From the NCBI GenBank assembly GCA_030220185.1, contig JASPKZ010007250.1, positions 1,339,001-1,403,000 on the forward strand: DNA of 64,000 nt, given 5' to 3'. A program made the position numbers and the translations under genes. The DNA is from Diploptera punctata. Its lineage: Eukaryota > Arthropoda > Insecta > Blattodea > Blaberidae. This document shows, one piece after another, positions 37,201 to 43,389 of the stretch; position 1 is the first letter of the stretch, and the number at the start of each line of letters is the position of its first letter. A model generated the notes under the pieces. The model made no database searches. It saw only the letters and a list, made by a program, of their open reading frames with translations, and was not told the origin of the DNA.

Positions 37201-40200
37201 GCTTCTTTACTAAAATATTCCATTTTTTGTCTTTGGCTTTATTACATAGGTCTTGGTTTTGTTTGATTTTATATTTGTTTTTAATTATTCTTTTTATGGA
37301 TGCAAAAGGTAAGCTTTTAGTAGTATTCTGAATTAAATTGGAGCCTTTTTTGGCAAGAAAATCAGCAGTGTCATTTCCAGCAATTCCACAATGTTTGATG
37401 TTCCTAAGATGTTTCTTCACTCTACTTTTCAAATTTCTTCTCGCTTTTCCTATGTAAATTTTATCACAATCTCCACATTTAATCTGATATATTCCCAATT
37501 TATCTTCTTCCATTTTATCATTTTTTTGTTGGTTTTAATTATTTTATTGAGGCTATAATCAATTCTTGGTGCCAATCTTATGTTGAAGTTTTTAACATTT
37601 TATTTTGTTGAAACTTATGGTGCTTTAATGGATGGTAAGTGAAATTCAATTTTAAAATATACCTCATAGTGATATTTCTTAGATAGTTCAAAGAGTAAGA
37701 ACTGGTATTCTTCAGATAACACTGATTTATTATTCTGGAATAATACCCAATAACCAAATATACATGATCCTATGAAATATAATTTTACTAGCCCTTCATA
37801 AAGAATTAAAAATATTAAATTAGCACCAAAAAACAATTATAGCCTGAATAGATTAATTAAAACCAACGAAAATAAAAAGATTGATAAAGGCAACAAATCA
37901 GGGATTTATCAAATTGATTGCAAAGATTGTGAAAAAAATATACATAGGAATAACAAAATGAACTTAAATACAAGATTAAGGATCAAATCTATGAATGCAT
38001 TAGACCGTAAAAGTCATTCTCTGCCTGTACTCTGCTGAGAAAATTGTATCCAAATATGTTTTTGCGTACTCAAAAATCTGTTCATGCGATAATAATTGTT
38101 GAAATTCCTAAGCTACCTGGTGAGGTGACTTAGGAGAGAAACGAATCGTGAGAATCCCAATGGTAACTGATGTACTTTGAAACCTTTCTGCTTTATCCAA
38201 GATGTCGGACTTTGAAGACTTCGATCTTGTTTTTGGTATACGCGGAGAAGAGGAATTTGATAGAGTCTACCAAAGAATTCAACTAGAAGAACAGGAGAAT
38301 CAGTGTAATATTGTGTGACGCAGACATCATTGTATACGGTATTATTTGCGGGACGCAAGCATAAATGCGTTCTTCTAGCAGTTGAAAATAACGGAAGTAG
38401 TTTTATCGCTGAGAATTCTGAGTAATTTCTTGCCAATATTACAAAAACGACAACTTTAATGCATGACCAGTTAGTGGGTAGCTAATTCGATCTTTGCACT
38501 TGCTCACGGTGAGTCAGCTCACCAGTGATTGGAAGTAATTTGAGTAGAGACTAATGTATTTGCATGCGGCCCTAAAAGAACACCCTAGAAATGTTAAAAA
38601 TGGGGAAGTAGAAAAATCTGCAATAGTTGCACATGCATGGTCATAAAAACACAGGATCTAAACAAAGGCCAAATTACTGAAACAGTTAGATAAATGTAAG
38701 GAACTCGCAATTTGGAAGAAAATTTACATCCACAAAAATAAAAAGAAAAGAATGCATTTTGAAATTCTTGGGGAAAGAAATTTGATTTGGAAGTTCATCG
38801 GTCAGCCAACAGAGGGAGTAGAAATCAACCTACAAGATCACCAACTACTGATTTAACAGTTAGAAAGAACTGATAATAGTTACCGAAATGTATCGAAATT
38901 GGTATTCAAGAAATCTAGCAATATGAGGTGAGTTGTGAAAATTTCTTACTTATGTATTAAATATATTTTTCTCTTGAAATAAAATCTTACTGGATGTTTC
39001 CTATATATCCACATTTCTTCCCATTGCATTAGTTCTGTCAGTATTATTTATTTTCAATTTTTTTCCTTCTTTATTAATATCACTTCTAAAATAAACAAAC
39101 TCTTTGATTTAAGATGTATCCTCTGAATTTTATTTTTGATTTTGAAGATATCAACAGAGAAAACAAATAATTAAAACATTTTGTCTGTTCATTCTTACCT
39201 CTTAGAGTTGTTTTTGTCGAACGTATGTTTCAGAGCTTCTTAAAAAAAATTTAAAAAATAGAGAATTTATTGCACGTTTATTGGAACTCAGCATAAAAGG
39301 ACAAAAATTGTAATTGGAGCAACATCATTGAACAAGTAACTTATTTTAATTATCTGGCATGCATGATATCGTACCTGCAAAATGTGGACATGGAGAAGAA
39401 ATTAGGGAAATTTCAACAGATATATGGTTCAATAAGAAGATATTTGAGAAATACGATCACAAGGGAAACTCAATTAAAATTTTACAAAATGGTAGCCGTT
39501 CCAACGTTAACATACGGGTCTGAGACTTGGCCTTTAACAATCTCTCATAAACATAAAATTGAGACAATAGAAATGAGATTTCTGAGATCAGTTGCAGGTG
39601 TATCTTTAAGAGATCAAAAGACAAGTCAAGATATCAGAGATGAATTACAAATATGTAACATAAACGAGAGAATACACACAAATAAATGTAATTGGTTTGA
39701 ACATGTACAAAGAATGCCAAATAATTGTTTATCAAAACAGATGCTTTATTATAAACCTCAAGGCAGAAGAAATGTAGAAAGACTGAAACGACATTAGAAG
39801 GACGACCTGTTGCATCATACCTTGAAGATGCTGTTGATGTTTTTGTTGATTTTTCTCTTGTTACTTTTACTGGGGGCACATATAGCATAGTTCGTTAAGG
39901 CAATATGCAACAAGCCAGTAGATCAAGGGTCAAAGTCCTGCTGGAGTCAAGGTTTTTAAACTGACCCAAACCTTCTAGCTGCACTGTGATCCTGGGGTCG
40001 ACTCAGCCTCTAATGGAAATGAGTATCATATGCTTGTTTTGGGGGTTAAGACAGCCATCACATATGACTGGCATCAAGGGCTGATTTTTTAAAGAAAAGT
40101 GAGGTTCTTAATCTCCTACTACTCTAAGGGCATCCTAAGAGCTAGTGGGATCACTTTACTTCTTTTTAAAAATATTTTTTTACTTTCATTACTACTGTCT

Positions 40201-41445
40201 TTACTTAATTGATTTTTAATTCATATTCTTTTAAGACATCATCCTATTTTGCTATTTTTTAAAATTAAATGTTAAATTATAATATTTTTTTTATATTTAA
40301 TTATAGGAAGTTATATTTTGAGGTTATTTTAATTATATTATTTTTGGTCTGGACATCTTACCTCAATATTAATGTTGATTTGTTCTTGGACATGTTTCAA
40401 AACAGTTCTGTTTTATCGTCAGCTTTCCCAGACTGGTTTTATTTATGTTGCACCACCTGGGTGTCGATGTCAGCTCCATCCTGTGGTTGGCCAAAGAACC
40501 TCCAAACAAGGTCACCCTCCATCGGAATATCAAAATTCATAACTCTGTTTCTGTTCTTCTGAATATAAATTTTTTCCCAAATAGTCAGCTCTTTTGTATT
40601 TTCTAACTGTTTTAATAATTTAGTGTCTGAATTTATATTATGTTTTTCAGACCAAACATGAGCAGCAACTGCAGATTTTTCAATTTCTCCATTTTCAATA
40701 TTTCTTATGTGTTCTTTGGTTCTAATTTTTAGGTTTATTTTTGTTTTCCCTATATATATATCTTTTCACAACCCATGCATTCAATTTGATATATTCCTGA
40801 CTTTTTATTTTTATCAGTTTTTTTCATTTTTGTTGGTTTTTATTAGTTTATTTAAACTGTAGTTATTTTTTGGTGCTAATTTAATATTAAACTTCTCAAA
40901 TATATTTTGAAATTTATTATGTACCCAGGGGTGATATGTGAATTTCTTATATTTTTTCATAGGTGGTTCTTCTTTTTCAAGATTACTTCTGTTTATCATT
41001 TTTTGTTCAGACACTAAATTATTAAAACAGTTAGAAAATACAAAAGAGCTGACTATTTGGGAAAAAATTTATATTCAGAAGAACAGAAACAAAGTTATGA
41101 ATTTTGATATTCCGATGGAGGATGACCTTGTTTGGAGGTTCTTTGGCCAACCACAGGATGGAGCTGACATCGACATCCAGGTGGTGCAACATAAATAAAA
41201 CCAGTCTGGGAAAGCTGACGATAAAACAGAATTGTTTTGAAACATGTCCAAGAACAAATCAACATTAATATTGAGGTAAGATGTCCAGACTAAAAATAAT
41301 ATAATATTTTTTTATATTTTCAGCTTCATCAAAACCATTTGTATTGACTGTAGTGACAAGTGAAAGTGAATATCTGAACGGGATGCTTGTGGACAACGAG
41401 AACAGAGGTTTCTGCCTTAATTATCGTCAGCTGCCTTGCCGCTAG
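17575..41445 (+). CDS. Secreted CUB-domain protein, nine coding exons
   Basis: Coding exons join 17575-17695, 19418-19570, 24223-24353, 26408-26540, 26713-26838, 29881-29964, 31761-31916, 36425-36561 and 41324-41445. All splice phases agree except inside exon 8. The product is about 387 residues. Residues 1-20 form a signal peptide (hydrophobic core WILLFS, end SVLAQ). Residues about 50-91 form a Cys-rich module ending GSCARGWGTCC, and the rest is CUB-like, with CGDSTKLNCTYF, YGVCIKMAPNYCTIQWSQ and SSKPFVLTVVT segments. This layout (signal, Cys-rich module, CUB) is common among uncharacterised secreted insect proteins; the biological role is unknown. The start was chosen because only this ATG gives a signal peptide in phase with exon 2. 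Introns are filled with LINEs, PLE foldbacks, SINEs and a tRNA-like array. AATAAA lies at 41499. The one-base frameshift in exon 8 makes the allele non-functional unless it is an assembly error. Confidence 0.85.
17800..17945 (+). mobile_element. LINE fragment in CUB intron 1
   Basis: Encodes LGLKVNINKT and GNFEVVAEFRYLGTILQ, the region after the FADD motif. The match to 15460-15605 is clear. Confidence 0.55.
18088..18405 (+). mobile_element. Truncated LINE 3' end, (CAA)n tail
   Basis: Open frame 18088-18387 encodes ILVKKPDIIPEIPHKTAVAK, CPLCNKDEEMNEEHLQTCEV and a (CAA)5 tail. Same family as the insert at 36940-37400. Confidence 0.8.
18455..18515 (+). mobile_element. PLE terminus remnant
   Basis: AATTAAACCTCATAGTGATT followed by TATAAAAGTTCAAT, nearly the same as the end at 62190-62235; a CTTCACCTCATT box precedes it. 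Confidence 0.5.
18727..18766. repeat. (TA)n microsatellite
   Basis: About 20 TA units. Similar tracts at 25193-25216 and 52400-52433. Confidence 0.95.
18775..19185 (+). mobile_element. LINE C-terminus
   Basis: Encodes RFMCRTAGYTKWDHKINEIM, HLQRIPSHRIPKAMLRYC and GKRSLGHPKKRW. Same family as 62900-63364 (minus). Confidence 0.72.
19418..19570 (+). CDS. CUB protein exon 2 (Cys-rich module)
   Basis: Acceptor tttatag and donor gtaagt. It encodes FSLFNVIRFQNVQC, then a module with the pattern C-GTC-C-LGG-C-GWGTCC. The spacing resembles the short disulfide modules that precede CUB domains in insect secreted proteins. Confidence 0.88.
19700..19985 (-). mobile_element. SINE family 5
   Basis: Minus copy with B-box gaggtttgaatcccgg, body (TAATGTAAATACTAAATGAG, GGGGGTTAAGGCGG) and 3' end AGTGAGATCACTTTAC. 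Plus relative at 39893-40165. Confidence 0.65.
20180..20470 (+). mobile_element. tRNA-derived SINE family 1
   Basis: Plus-strand copy from the B box (ttcgagtcccc) through the body to AAGGGCCTTCTAAGCCTGTT. Confidence 0.78.
20595..20795 (-). mobile_element. Tc1/mariner-type transposase fragment
   Basis: The minus strand encodes HSPDLTECDFYLWGNLKDKV then YRINPHTLEELKESITNEIR, the catalytic-Asp region of a DDE transposase related to the element at 30608-31172. No ends are visible. Confidence 0.7.
21118..21168 (-). ncRNA. Hammerhead ribozyme candidate, intact, left arm
   Basis: Stem I GATGATA/TATAATC (6 of 7 paired), CTGAGGA, extra T, stem II GGAAC/GTTCC with 9-nt loop, GAA, stem III AC/GT with loop TA, H17=T. 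It is identical to the right-arm copy. Confidence 0.75.
22052..22102 (+). ncRNA. Hammerhead ribozyme candidate, intact, right arm
   Basis: Same 51-nt motif as the left arm: C3 at 22059, predicted cleavage after 22095. Stem I, II and III strands and all core bases are present. Confidence 0.75.
22180..23075 (+). mobile_element. LINE reverse-transcriptase remnant
   Basis: Encodes LLFADDQIIITQDGEDANYM (FADD motif), RKTIGMLNSILWSKNIINRT, RRLKWYGHVRRMQDGRLPKA and GRPRTT. It has frameshifts but little divergence. It follows directly after the 21027-22148 PLE foldback. Confidence 0.78.
23536..23735. mobile_element. PLE foldback, right end lost
   Basis: Left terminus AGGAAGTGACACTATGA, box GACTCACCTCATACTTG, palindrome centred near 23664, right box CTATGAGGTGAGT. 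A (CTT)n-tailed LINE fragment abuts the right side. Confidence 0.65.
23738..23990 (-). mobile_element. LINE C-terminus with (CTT)n end
   Basis: The minus strand encodes YRTNWKEHLARMTENRIPKA; the (AAG)n 3' tail is seen as (CTT)n at 23733-23757. Confidence 0.65.
24223..24353 (+). CDS. CUB protein exon 3 (CUB start)
   Basis: Acceptor gtgaacag and donor gtatgt. It encodes QKTCGDSTKLNCTYFSNTDY and continues PGLYSDGGRCTITVNKCNSDICQ, the usual first half of a CUB fold. It starts with 2 bases of a codon, matching exon 2, and ends in phase 0. Confidence 0.88.
24429..24458. repeat. (AAT)n microsatellite
   Basis: About nine AAT/ATA units in a CUB-gene intron. Confidence 0.9.
24482..24602 (-). mobile_element. 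SINE family 3, 3' end only
   Basis: Matches the last 120 bases of 57437-57855 (GGCGCTCTCCCCCTACAGGG). Confidence 0.7.
24600..25015 (+). mobile_element. PLE tail split by a LINE insertion
   Basis: A hammerhead-like motif (ATGAAGA core, 5-bp stem II, GAAAC, GTA) at about 24608-24655 is followed by GGATATGAGGTG. The insert 24677-24948 follows, then the duplicated GGATATGAGGTG and the CCTCATAGTTCTTG terminus. Confidence 0.7.
24677..24948 (+). mobile_element. 5'-truncated LINE with 12-bp duplication
   Basis: 272 bp between copies of GGATATGAGGTG (24665-24676, 24949-24960), ending in (AAG)n. It encodes a degraded RPFEMDWTY-type tail. It splits a PLE end. Confidence 0.75.
25236..26353 (-). mobile_element. 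LINE RNase H and 3' end
   Basis: The minus strand encodes an RNase H domain (WIHIFTDGSSLPNDGGTGAG, the catalytic Asp region, then a degraded ILAHCGVTGNEIADFLA) and the C-terminal tail with CPFCNLN-type cysteines. Several stops are present. Copies of the 3' end: 30116-30533 (-) and 47788-47866 (+). Confidence 0.8.
26408..26540 (+). CDS. CUB protein exon 4
   Basis: Acceptor tttacag and donor gtaagt. It encodes LRLDFLDFTLAQPDANGNCL and continues DDSFVVSGGSSVVPVICGENTGQH. The LRLDFLDF strand and the C-D-GGSS-P-ICG motif are typical CUB features. Confidence 0.9.
26713..26838 (+). CDS. CUB protein exon 5
   Basis: Acceptor tttttcag and donor gtaagg. It encodes VYVDFASDSSPILITVSTN followed by PSVSANRKWNIKITQIECSNTER. 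The HVYVD...W-I-I-QIEC pattern is the terminal strand set of a CUB domain. Confidence 0.9.
27343..27457. mobile_element. Minimal PLE foldback
   Basis: TAGGAAATAACACTATGAGG terminus, then TTGAGTTGTATTTTGACTCA with the CCTCATA box, and a short palindrome around 27415. It has lost the ribozyme. The tRNA-like array inserted at its right side. Confidence 0.65.
27537..27609 (-). tRNA. tRNA-like unit 1 (loop CCGGAAA)
   Basis: A 73-nt cloverleaf with a 7-bp acceptor stem (one C-U mismatch), D arm GCTC/GAGC, T arm CCGGG-TTCGAGT-CCCGG, and A and B boxes. The anticodon stem is 6 bp (CTTGGC/GCCAAG), the loop is CCGGAAA with C instead of U at position 33, and the variable loop is short. Read formally, the anticodon is GGA (Ser), but the long Ser variable arm is absent. 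It is probably a mobile tRNA-like module rather than a decoding tRNA. Confidence 0.6.
27844..27916 (-). tRNA. tRNA-like unit 2
   Basis: Sequence identical to unit 1 across the 73 nt, 307 bases downstream in the array. The same reservations about C33 and the missing Ser variable arm apply. Confidence 0.6.
28152..28224 (-). tRNA. tRNA-like unit 3
   Basis: Sequence identical to unit 1, 308 bases after unit 2. Confidence 0.6.
28461..28533 (-). tRNA. tRNA-like unit 4
   Basis: Differs from unit 1 by one base near the D stem/T8-A9 junction (gctgccgagg instead of gctaccgagg), which replaces the T of the A-box GGTAGC by C. It lies 309 bases after unit 3. Confidence 0.58.
28855..28927 (+). tRNA. tRNA-like unit 5, inverted
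   Basis: Same cloverleaf as unit 1 but on the plus strand, in the terminal inverted unit. Its flanking hairpin is at about 28752-28805. The junction between direct and inverted units lies near 28700. Confidence 0.6.
29089..29402 (+). mobile_element. tRNA-derived SINE family 2
   Basis: Head with ggtctcgaggtagc (A box) and gggtttgatcccc (B box), then TTTTTCCTCACC, a (CAT)n tract, GAAGCTACCACACGTA, and 3' end GGGCAGAATTACTATGGATG. Confidence 0.8.
29464..29640 (-). mobile_element. PLE tail, minus strand
   Basis: Terminus GAATTAACATCATGAAG, box TCTCACCTCATAAAC, then a hammerhead-like motif at 29540-29600 (CTGAAGA, GAAAC, GTT; stem II degraded). Confidence 0.6.
29881..29964 (+). CDS. CUB protein exon 6
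   Basis: Short exon with acceptor catttcag and donor gtaaga. It encodes APSGCLMYYSAISGKVMSFN then YASSGRGI. The APxGCLxYY...G.V.SFNY motif is characteristic of the second half of these insect CUB proteins. Confidence 0.88.
30116..30533 (-). mobile_element. Truncated LINE 3' end
   Basis: Open frame 30130-30402 encodes KSAVATFRLLTGHDCLNKCL and PKCPFCNLNEDMERNHLLRC, nearly identical to the tail of 25236-26353. Confidence 0.8.
30608..31172 (-). mobile_element. Tc1/mariner-like element with 100-bp inverted ends
   Basis: Flanked by TA. Both ends start CAGG(G/A)(T/C)TATTCA and pair over about 100 bp. The inside encodes on the minus strand the C-terminus of a transposase (PRSPDLAACDFYLWGYVKDH, then CRVTRGEHIE), with stops and a large internal deletion, so it is non-autonomous. 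Confidence 0.78.
31305..31530 (-). mobile_element. Solo tRNA-like element, minus strand
   Basis: Degenerate cloverleaf at about 31346-31417 with B-box ggtttgaaccc, the flanking TTTTCTCTTATA, and a hairpin remnant near 31450-31505 that keeps the inner stem TGAAC/GTTCA. Same family as the 27.5 kb array. Confidence 0.6.
31761..31916 (+). CDS. CUB protein exon 7
   Basis: Acceptor ttttaacag and donor gtatgt. It encodes ELPWTREIANLNYGVCIKMA then PNYCTIQWSQSSGDAYSFTVSG and DTGGIATDLL. The LxNLNYxVCI...YC.IQW motif is strongly family-like. Confidence 0.9.
32013..32318 (+). mobile_element. tRNA-derived SINE family 2
   Basis: Same layout as 29089-29402; the 3' end is GGGCAGAATTACTATGGAAT. Confidence 0.8.
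32345..33315 (-). mobile_element. PLE tail interrupted by the tRNA-like dimer
   Basis: Box TCTCACCTCATAAAG, hammerhead-like motif (CTGACAA core, so G8 to A; GAAAC; GTA) near 32385-32430, then GIY-YIG C-terminal sequence split at 32595-33078 and resuming to about 33310 with a KIYIGKTK-like stretch. Confidence 0.7.
32607..33066. mobile_element. tRNA-like foldback dimer inserted in a PLE
   Basis: A 460-bp insert flanked by GCTTTTCTAAAT at 32595-32606 and 33067-33078 splits a minus-strand PLE GIY-YIG tail. It contains a minus-oriented tRNA-like copy (32629-32706) with its hairpin (about 32755-32812) and a plus-oriented tRNA-like copy (32934-32998). It is a diverged relative of the 27.5-28.9 kb array. 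The anticodon loop reads CTAGAGA, with U33 and AGA. Confidence 0.82.
33316..34745. other. No gene seen
   Basis: 1.4 kb of intron without a recognisable repeat family or coding signal. Confidence 0.55.
34650..34672. repeat. (TC)n microsatellite
   Basis: About ten TC units preceding TTTATTAACC. Confidence 0.9.
34749..35335 (+). mobile_element. Harbinger-like element A, copy 2 (best)
   Basis: 587 bp, flanked by TTA on both sides (34746-34748, 35336-35338). The ends GGGTCGAATTTATAAACACA and its counterpart GGGCCGCATGCAAATACATT are imperfect inverted repeats. It holds a 63-codon open frame at 34963-35154 starting MSDLEDFDHVFGIRGEEEFD with many charged residues. I do not recognise the protein; it may be the N-terminus of a Harbinger transposase left by internal deletion. 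Confidence 0.8.
35875..36070. mobile_element. PLE foldback, right arm truncated
   Basis: Terminus TTAGGAAGTAAACATTATGA, box ACTCACCTCATATAATTTC, and a hammerhead-like motif at 35958-36003 with CTGAAGA kept but G12 changed to C. The right arm stops after TATATGAGGGAGTCGAT. A further ribozyme-like fragment (CTGAAAGA, CTCGAAATCGCGATC) lies near 36263-36315. Confidence 0.65.
36327..36343. repeat. Poly-G run
   Basis: Seventeen G in a row inside a PLE ribozyme-like remnant. Such runs are error-prone in assemblies. Confidence 0.9.
36425..36561 (+). pseudogene. CUB protein exon 8, frameshifted
   Basis: Acceptor gttagcag. It enters in phase as GTSAVALQGDQCSN, the usual GDxC start of this exon. The family-like continuation (VIPNPVTTDGTPINSDMFCC) lies in another frame from about 36494, so one base is missing or extra between about 36470 and 36495. 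The donor near 36562 is inferred from the phase of exon 9 and is weak (gtggag). It could be a true disabling mutation, an assembly error, or a sign that the real exon structure differs here. Confidence 0.65.
36690..37570 (-). mobile_element. PLE GIY-YIG tail split by a LINE
   Basis: The minus strand encodes IYQIKCGDCDKIYIGKARRN (GIY-YIG signature) up to HLRN. After an insert it continues with HAWSEKHQIKRKAKLI-like and NFEIPG sequence at 36720-36910. The insert lies between copies of TTCCTAA(T/G)ATGTT. Confidence 0.78.
36940..37400 (-). mobile_element. 5'-truncated LINE (RNase H end) in PLE
   Basis: A 461-bp insert flanked by TTCCTAATATGTT / TTCCTAAGATGTT (36927-36939, 37401-37413). It encodes the end of an RNase H domain (HCGIAGNDTADFLAKKGS) and a tail with CPLCNKDEEMNEEHLQTCE, and it ends in a (CAA)n tail. 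The reading frame runs from the PLE into the LINE, giving a 188-codon chimera (36947-37513). Confidence 0.82.
37850..38960 (+). mobile_element. PLE tail split by a Harbinger-like element
   Basis: Plus-strand GIY-YIG tail that mirrors the minus-strand copy at 36690-37570, making a large inverted pair. The endonuclease frame (about NLNTRLK / EHPRNVKNGEVEKSAI) is broken by the insert at 37980-38572. It ends with a degraded hammerhead (CTGATAA) near 38868-38915 and ATATGAGGTGAGT. Confidence 0.72.
37980..38572 (+). mobile_element. Harbinger-like element A, copy 3
   Basis: 593 bp, flanked by TAA on both sides (37977-37979, 38573-38575). Ends GGATCAAATCTATGAATGCA and ...TTTGCATGCGGCCC are imperfect inverted repeats. 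It holds a degraded copy of the MSDLEDFDHVFGIRGEEEFD reading frame. Confidence 0.78.
39310..39805 (+). mobile_element. LINE reverse-transcriptase C-terminus
   Basis: Open frame 39363-39797 encodes VPTLTYGSETWPLTISHKHK, CNWFEHVQRMPNNCLSKQ and GRRNVERLKRH. Confidence 0.75.
39893..40165 (+). mobile_element. SINE family 5
   Basis: Plus copy with GGTCAAAGTCCTGCTGGAGT, TGGGGTCGACTCAGCCTCTA and 3' end GTGGGATCACTTTACTTC. Confidence 0.65.
40381..40422 (-). ncRNA. Hammerhead ribozyme candidate, left arm
   Basis: CTGACGA, extra T, stem II AAAACA/TGTTTT with loop GAAC, GAA, stem III AC/GT with loop AT, H17=C. Stem I pairing is poor. Confidence 0.58.
41215..41255 (+). ncRNA. Hammerhead ribozyme candidate, right arm
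   Basis: Same motif as the left arm with loop GAAT; the core is intact and stem I is poor. Confidence 0.58.
41324..41445 (+). CDS. CUB protein exon 9 (C-terminus)
   Basis: Acceptor tatattttcag. It encodes SSKPFVLTVVTSESEYLNGM, then LVDNENRGFCLNYRQLPCR and TAG. The SSKPFVL...NRGF.L.Y.Q..C ending is typical of the family. AATAAA lies 54 bases after the stop. The acceptor's T-tract belongs to the target duplication of a 1 kb PLE foldback directly upstream. Confidence 0.88.
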
Positions 41446-41659
41446 ATCTAATTTATTCTCCTGTGAAACAAGTTAATACAATGTGAAATGCAATACTCAA
41501 TAAAGGATGTATTAGGTTAGTGGCTATACCAGACTTGATTAAGACTACAATCAGTGCTTGAGGTCGATGCGGCTGGTAAGCATCCCGGTTATTTCTTTAA
41601 ATAGCTTAAAACCATCTTTACATATTACTATTAATAACATTCCAAAATGTTTTCTATAA

Positions 41660-41855
41660 AATGTATTTGACCAGCGTCATGGGCTAGTGGTCACAGCTTC
41701 TGACTAGTTCATGGGATCCTGGTTTTGATTCCCGGTCAGACCACAGGAATTTTTTCTTAAAGGGAATTATTTTTGTGGCCTCCCATTGTCTGGATTTAGG
41801 TTTAAGGACTTTCCTGGCGCTTCATTATCGAAGTCTGATGTGTCTCTCATAAATT
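41660..41855 (+). mobile_element. tRNA-derived SINE family 4
   Basis: Head catgggctagtggtcac (A box) and tggttttgattcccgg (B box), body GAAATTTAAGG-like to GTCTGATGTGTCTCT. Minus copies: 54245-54565 and 61165-61435. Confidence 0.72.
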
Positions 41856-41893
41856 AATTATGGGTAACAACATTATGAGGTTAAGTTAATTAC

Positions 41894-42588
41894 TAGGGCA
41901 AGGCAATTAATGATTTTGCATCTTTTTCTTATGAAGGTAGAAACATTGCTTGCAAATATGAAAATGTACGGCATTAAAAAACTGATTAAATAAAAGCAAT
42001 TCATTAGGGCATTTTTTTTTGCATTTTCTTAACTACTTTAGGAATAGGTCATTTTTTGGCAATTTTTAGGTCATTTTGAGCATTTTTTACACTTTTCCAG
42101 AAGGCTGTGGCATTATTTGTATTTGGTTTAAGATTTTTATTATAATTTAGTATTTTTCCTTGTCAATACAATTTCTTGGAATTAAGTAGTTGTTTTGTTA
42201 ACTACTACCCCTATTTTTCAAGGTATGTGCATAATGAACTTGCCCACTTCTAGGAATTTTATTCAATTTCTTAGAGCTTATGCTAGCTTCTACCCTTATT
42301 CTGATTGTTAACTGCAATTCAAAATTGCTGTAAAAGTGCACTGTGTAATTGAAATGGATTTTCTGCAATAAAAGGTACTGTAATATGTATTTTTTAATAT
42401 TTTGATGTTAAGTTAAATTTTATGTAATTCAGTAATCAAGTGAGTACTTAATCTAATAAATAGTATTTTTATTGGTAATTCTTGACTTTTTATTCGTCAT
42501 TTTTTTATCGATCATTTTTTAGGTCATAAATACATTTTTTTATTTTGCATTTTTTACCAATTTATAGGTCATTAAATGCCTTGCCCTA
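41894..42588. mobile_element. hAT-like non-autonomous element
   Basis: 695 bp with inverted ends TAGGGCAAGGCAATTAATGA and TAGGGCAAGGCATTTAATGA, flanked by TTAATTAC / TTAATAAC (41886-41893, 42589-42596; 7 of 8 match), as expected for hAT 8-bp duplications. The inside is AT-rich with repeated TAGGTCATTTT tracts and no long reading frame. It inserted in a PLE arm (41845-41893 and 42597-42650). Confidence 0.72.
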
Positions 42589-42711
42589 TTAATAACTAAT
42601 AAAAAGTGAGTCATATCTCACCTCATTATGATACATGTGTCATATATCTATTTTGACTTTTTCTTTCATATCTAGTCAAGAAGAAATTTGTTTAATTTTG
42701 ATTATACAAAC

Positions 42712-42870
42712 AAAATAACCCTTGAAGAGAAAATAAATTGCCCCAACTGGGATTTAAACCCAAGATCTCTAGTTTTACATACTAGCGTGTTTGGTTAATG
42801 CGCTAGTAAATGGAACTAGAGATCTTATGTTCAAATCTCAGTTTGGGCAAATATTTTTCTCCTCAAAAAT
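42712..42870. mobile_element. Small foldback of tRNA-like 3' halves
   Basis: Two inverted copies of the T-arm half of the tRNA-like element (gatttaaaccca and atgttcaaatctc) flank a central tract. The outer sequences TTGAAGAGAAAA and TTTTTCTCCTCAA match the family ends. It lies just right of a PLE arm. Confidence 0.6.
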
Positions 42871-43389
42871 AATTTTTGTTCAGTAGATCGTCGGTCAAAT
42901 TAAGCAGCTTTTTATTAAGGAGAGATTAAAATTAACAGGGGTATATGCAGTTCAAAATATACATTTATTACCTTCAGAGAGTATCTACATATAAATTTAC
43001 ATAAAAACATTGAAACAATAAAATGTTTCAAAACTTAATGATAGGTTGATAATGGAGAAAAATAATTTTTGAAAAATATGTCGGTTGTAAAGTTTTTTTT
43101 GCTCACACTCTTCAATTTTACTCTTACTTCAAGTATTCACTCATCCAAATTGTTTTACTTTTTATTGGAGACAAAAAAATAGGCGAGTTTACATTTCATA
43201 AAATTAAGAACTTACAAACTTTGTATTAACAAATTTTTATTTTATTACATTTGTACAACCATGATGTTCACTATGGAACTAATTAGACAAGGTACAAGAT
43301 TATATTTATTCTAGTTTTATGTTGGACTCTTAGGCTATAAAAATCTCATGTACAACTAGTAAATTTTTATTTATTAATGGGTTGTATAT
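42871..43389. other. No gene seen
   Basis: AT-rich spacer between the CUB gene and PTGES2. Confidence 0.55.

Larger units (their letters stand above)
40299..41299. mobile_element. 1-kb PLE foldback at a splice acceptor
   Basis: Flanked by TATAATATTTTTTTTATATT(T) at 40278-40298 and the same sequence with one fewer T at 41300-41319. The left minus arm encodes a GIY-YIG tail (KQLENTKELTIWEKIYIQKN, then NFDIP and WRFFGQPQDGADID). The right plus arm is shorter. Both arms have an intact hammerhead core. The right target copy forms the T-tract before the last exon of the CUB gene. Confidence 0.82.

Noticed and set aside
40269..40562. 97-codon plus-strand frame
   Set aside because: Antisense of the PLE GIY-YIG arm in the 40299-41299 foldback.
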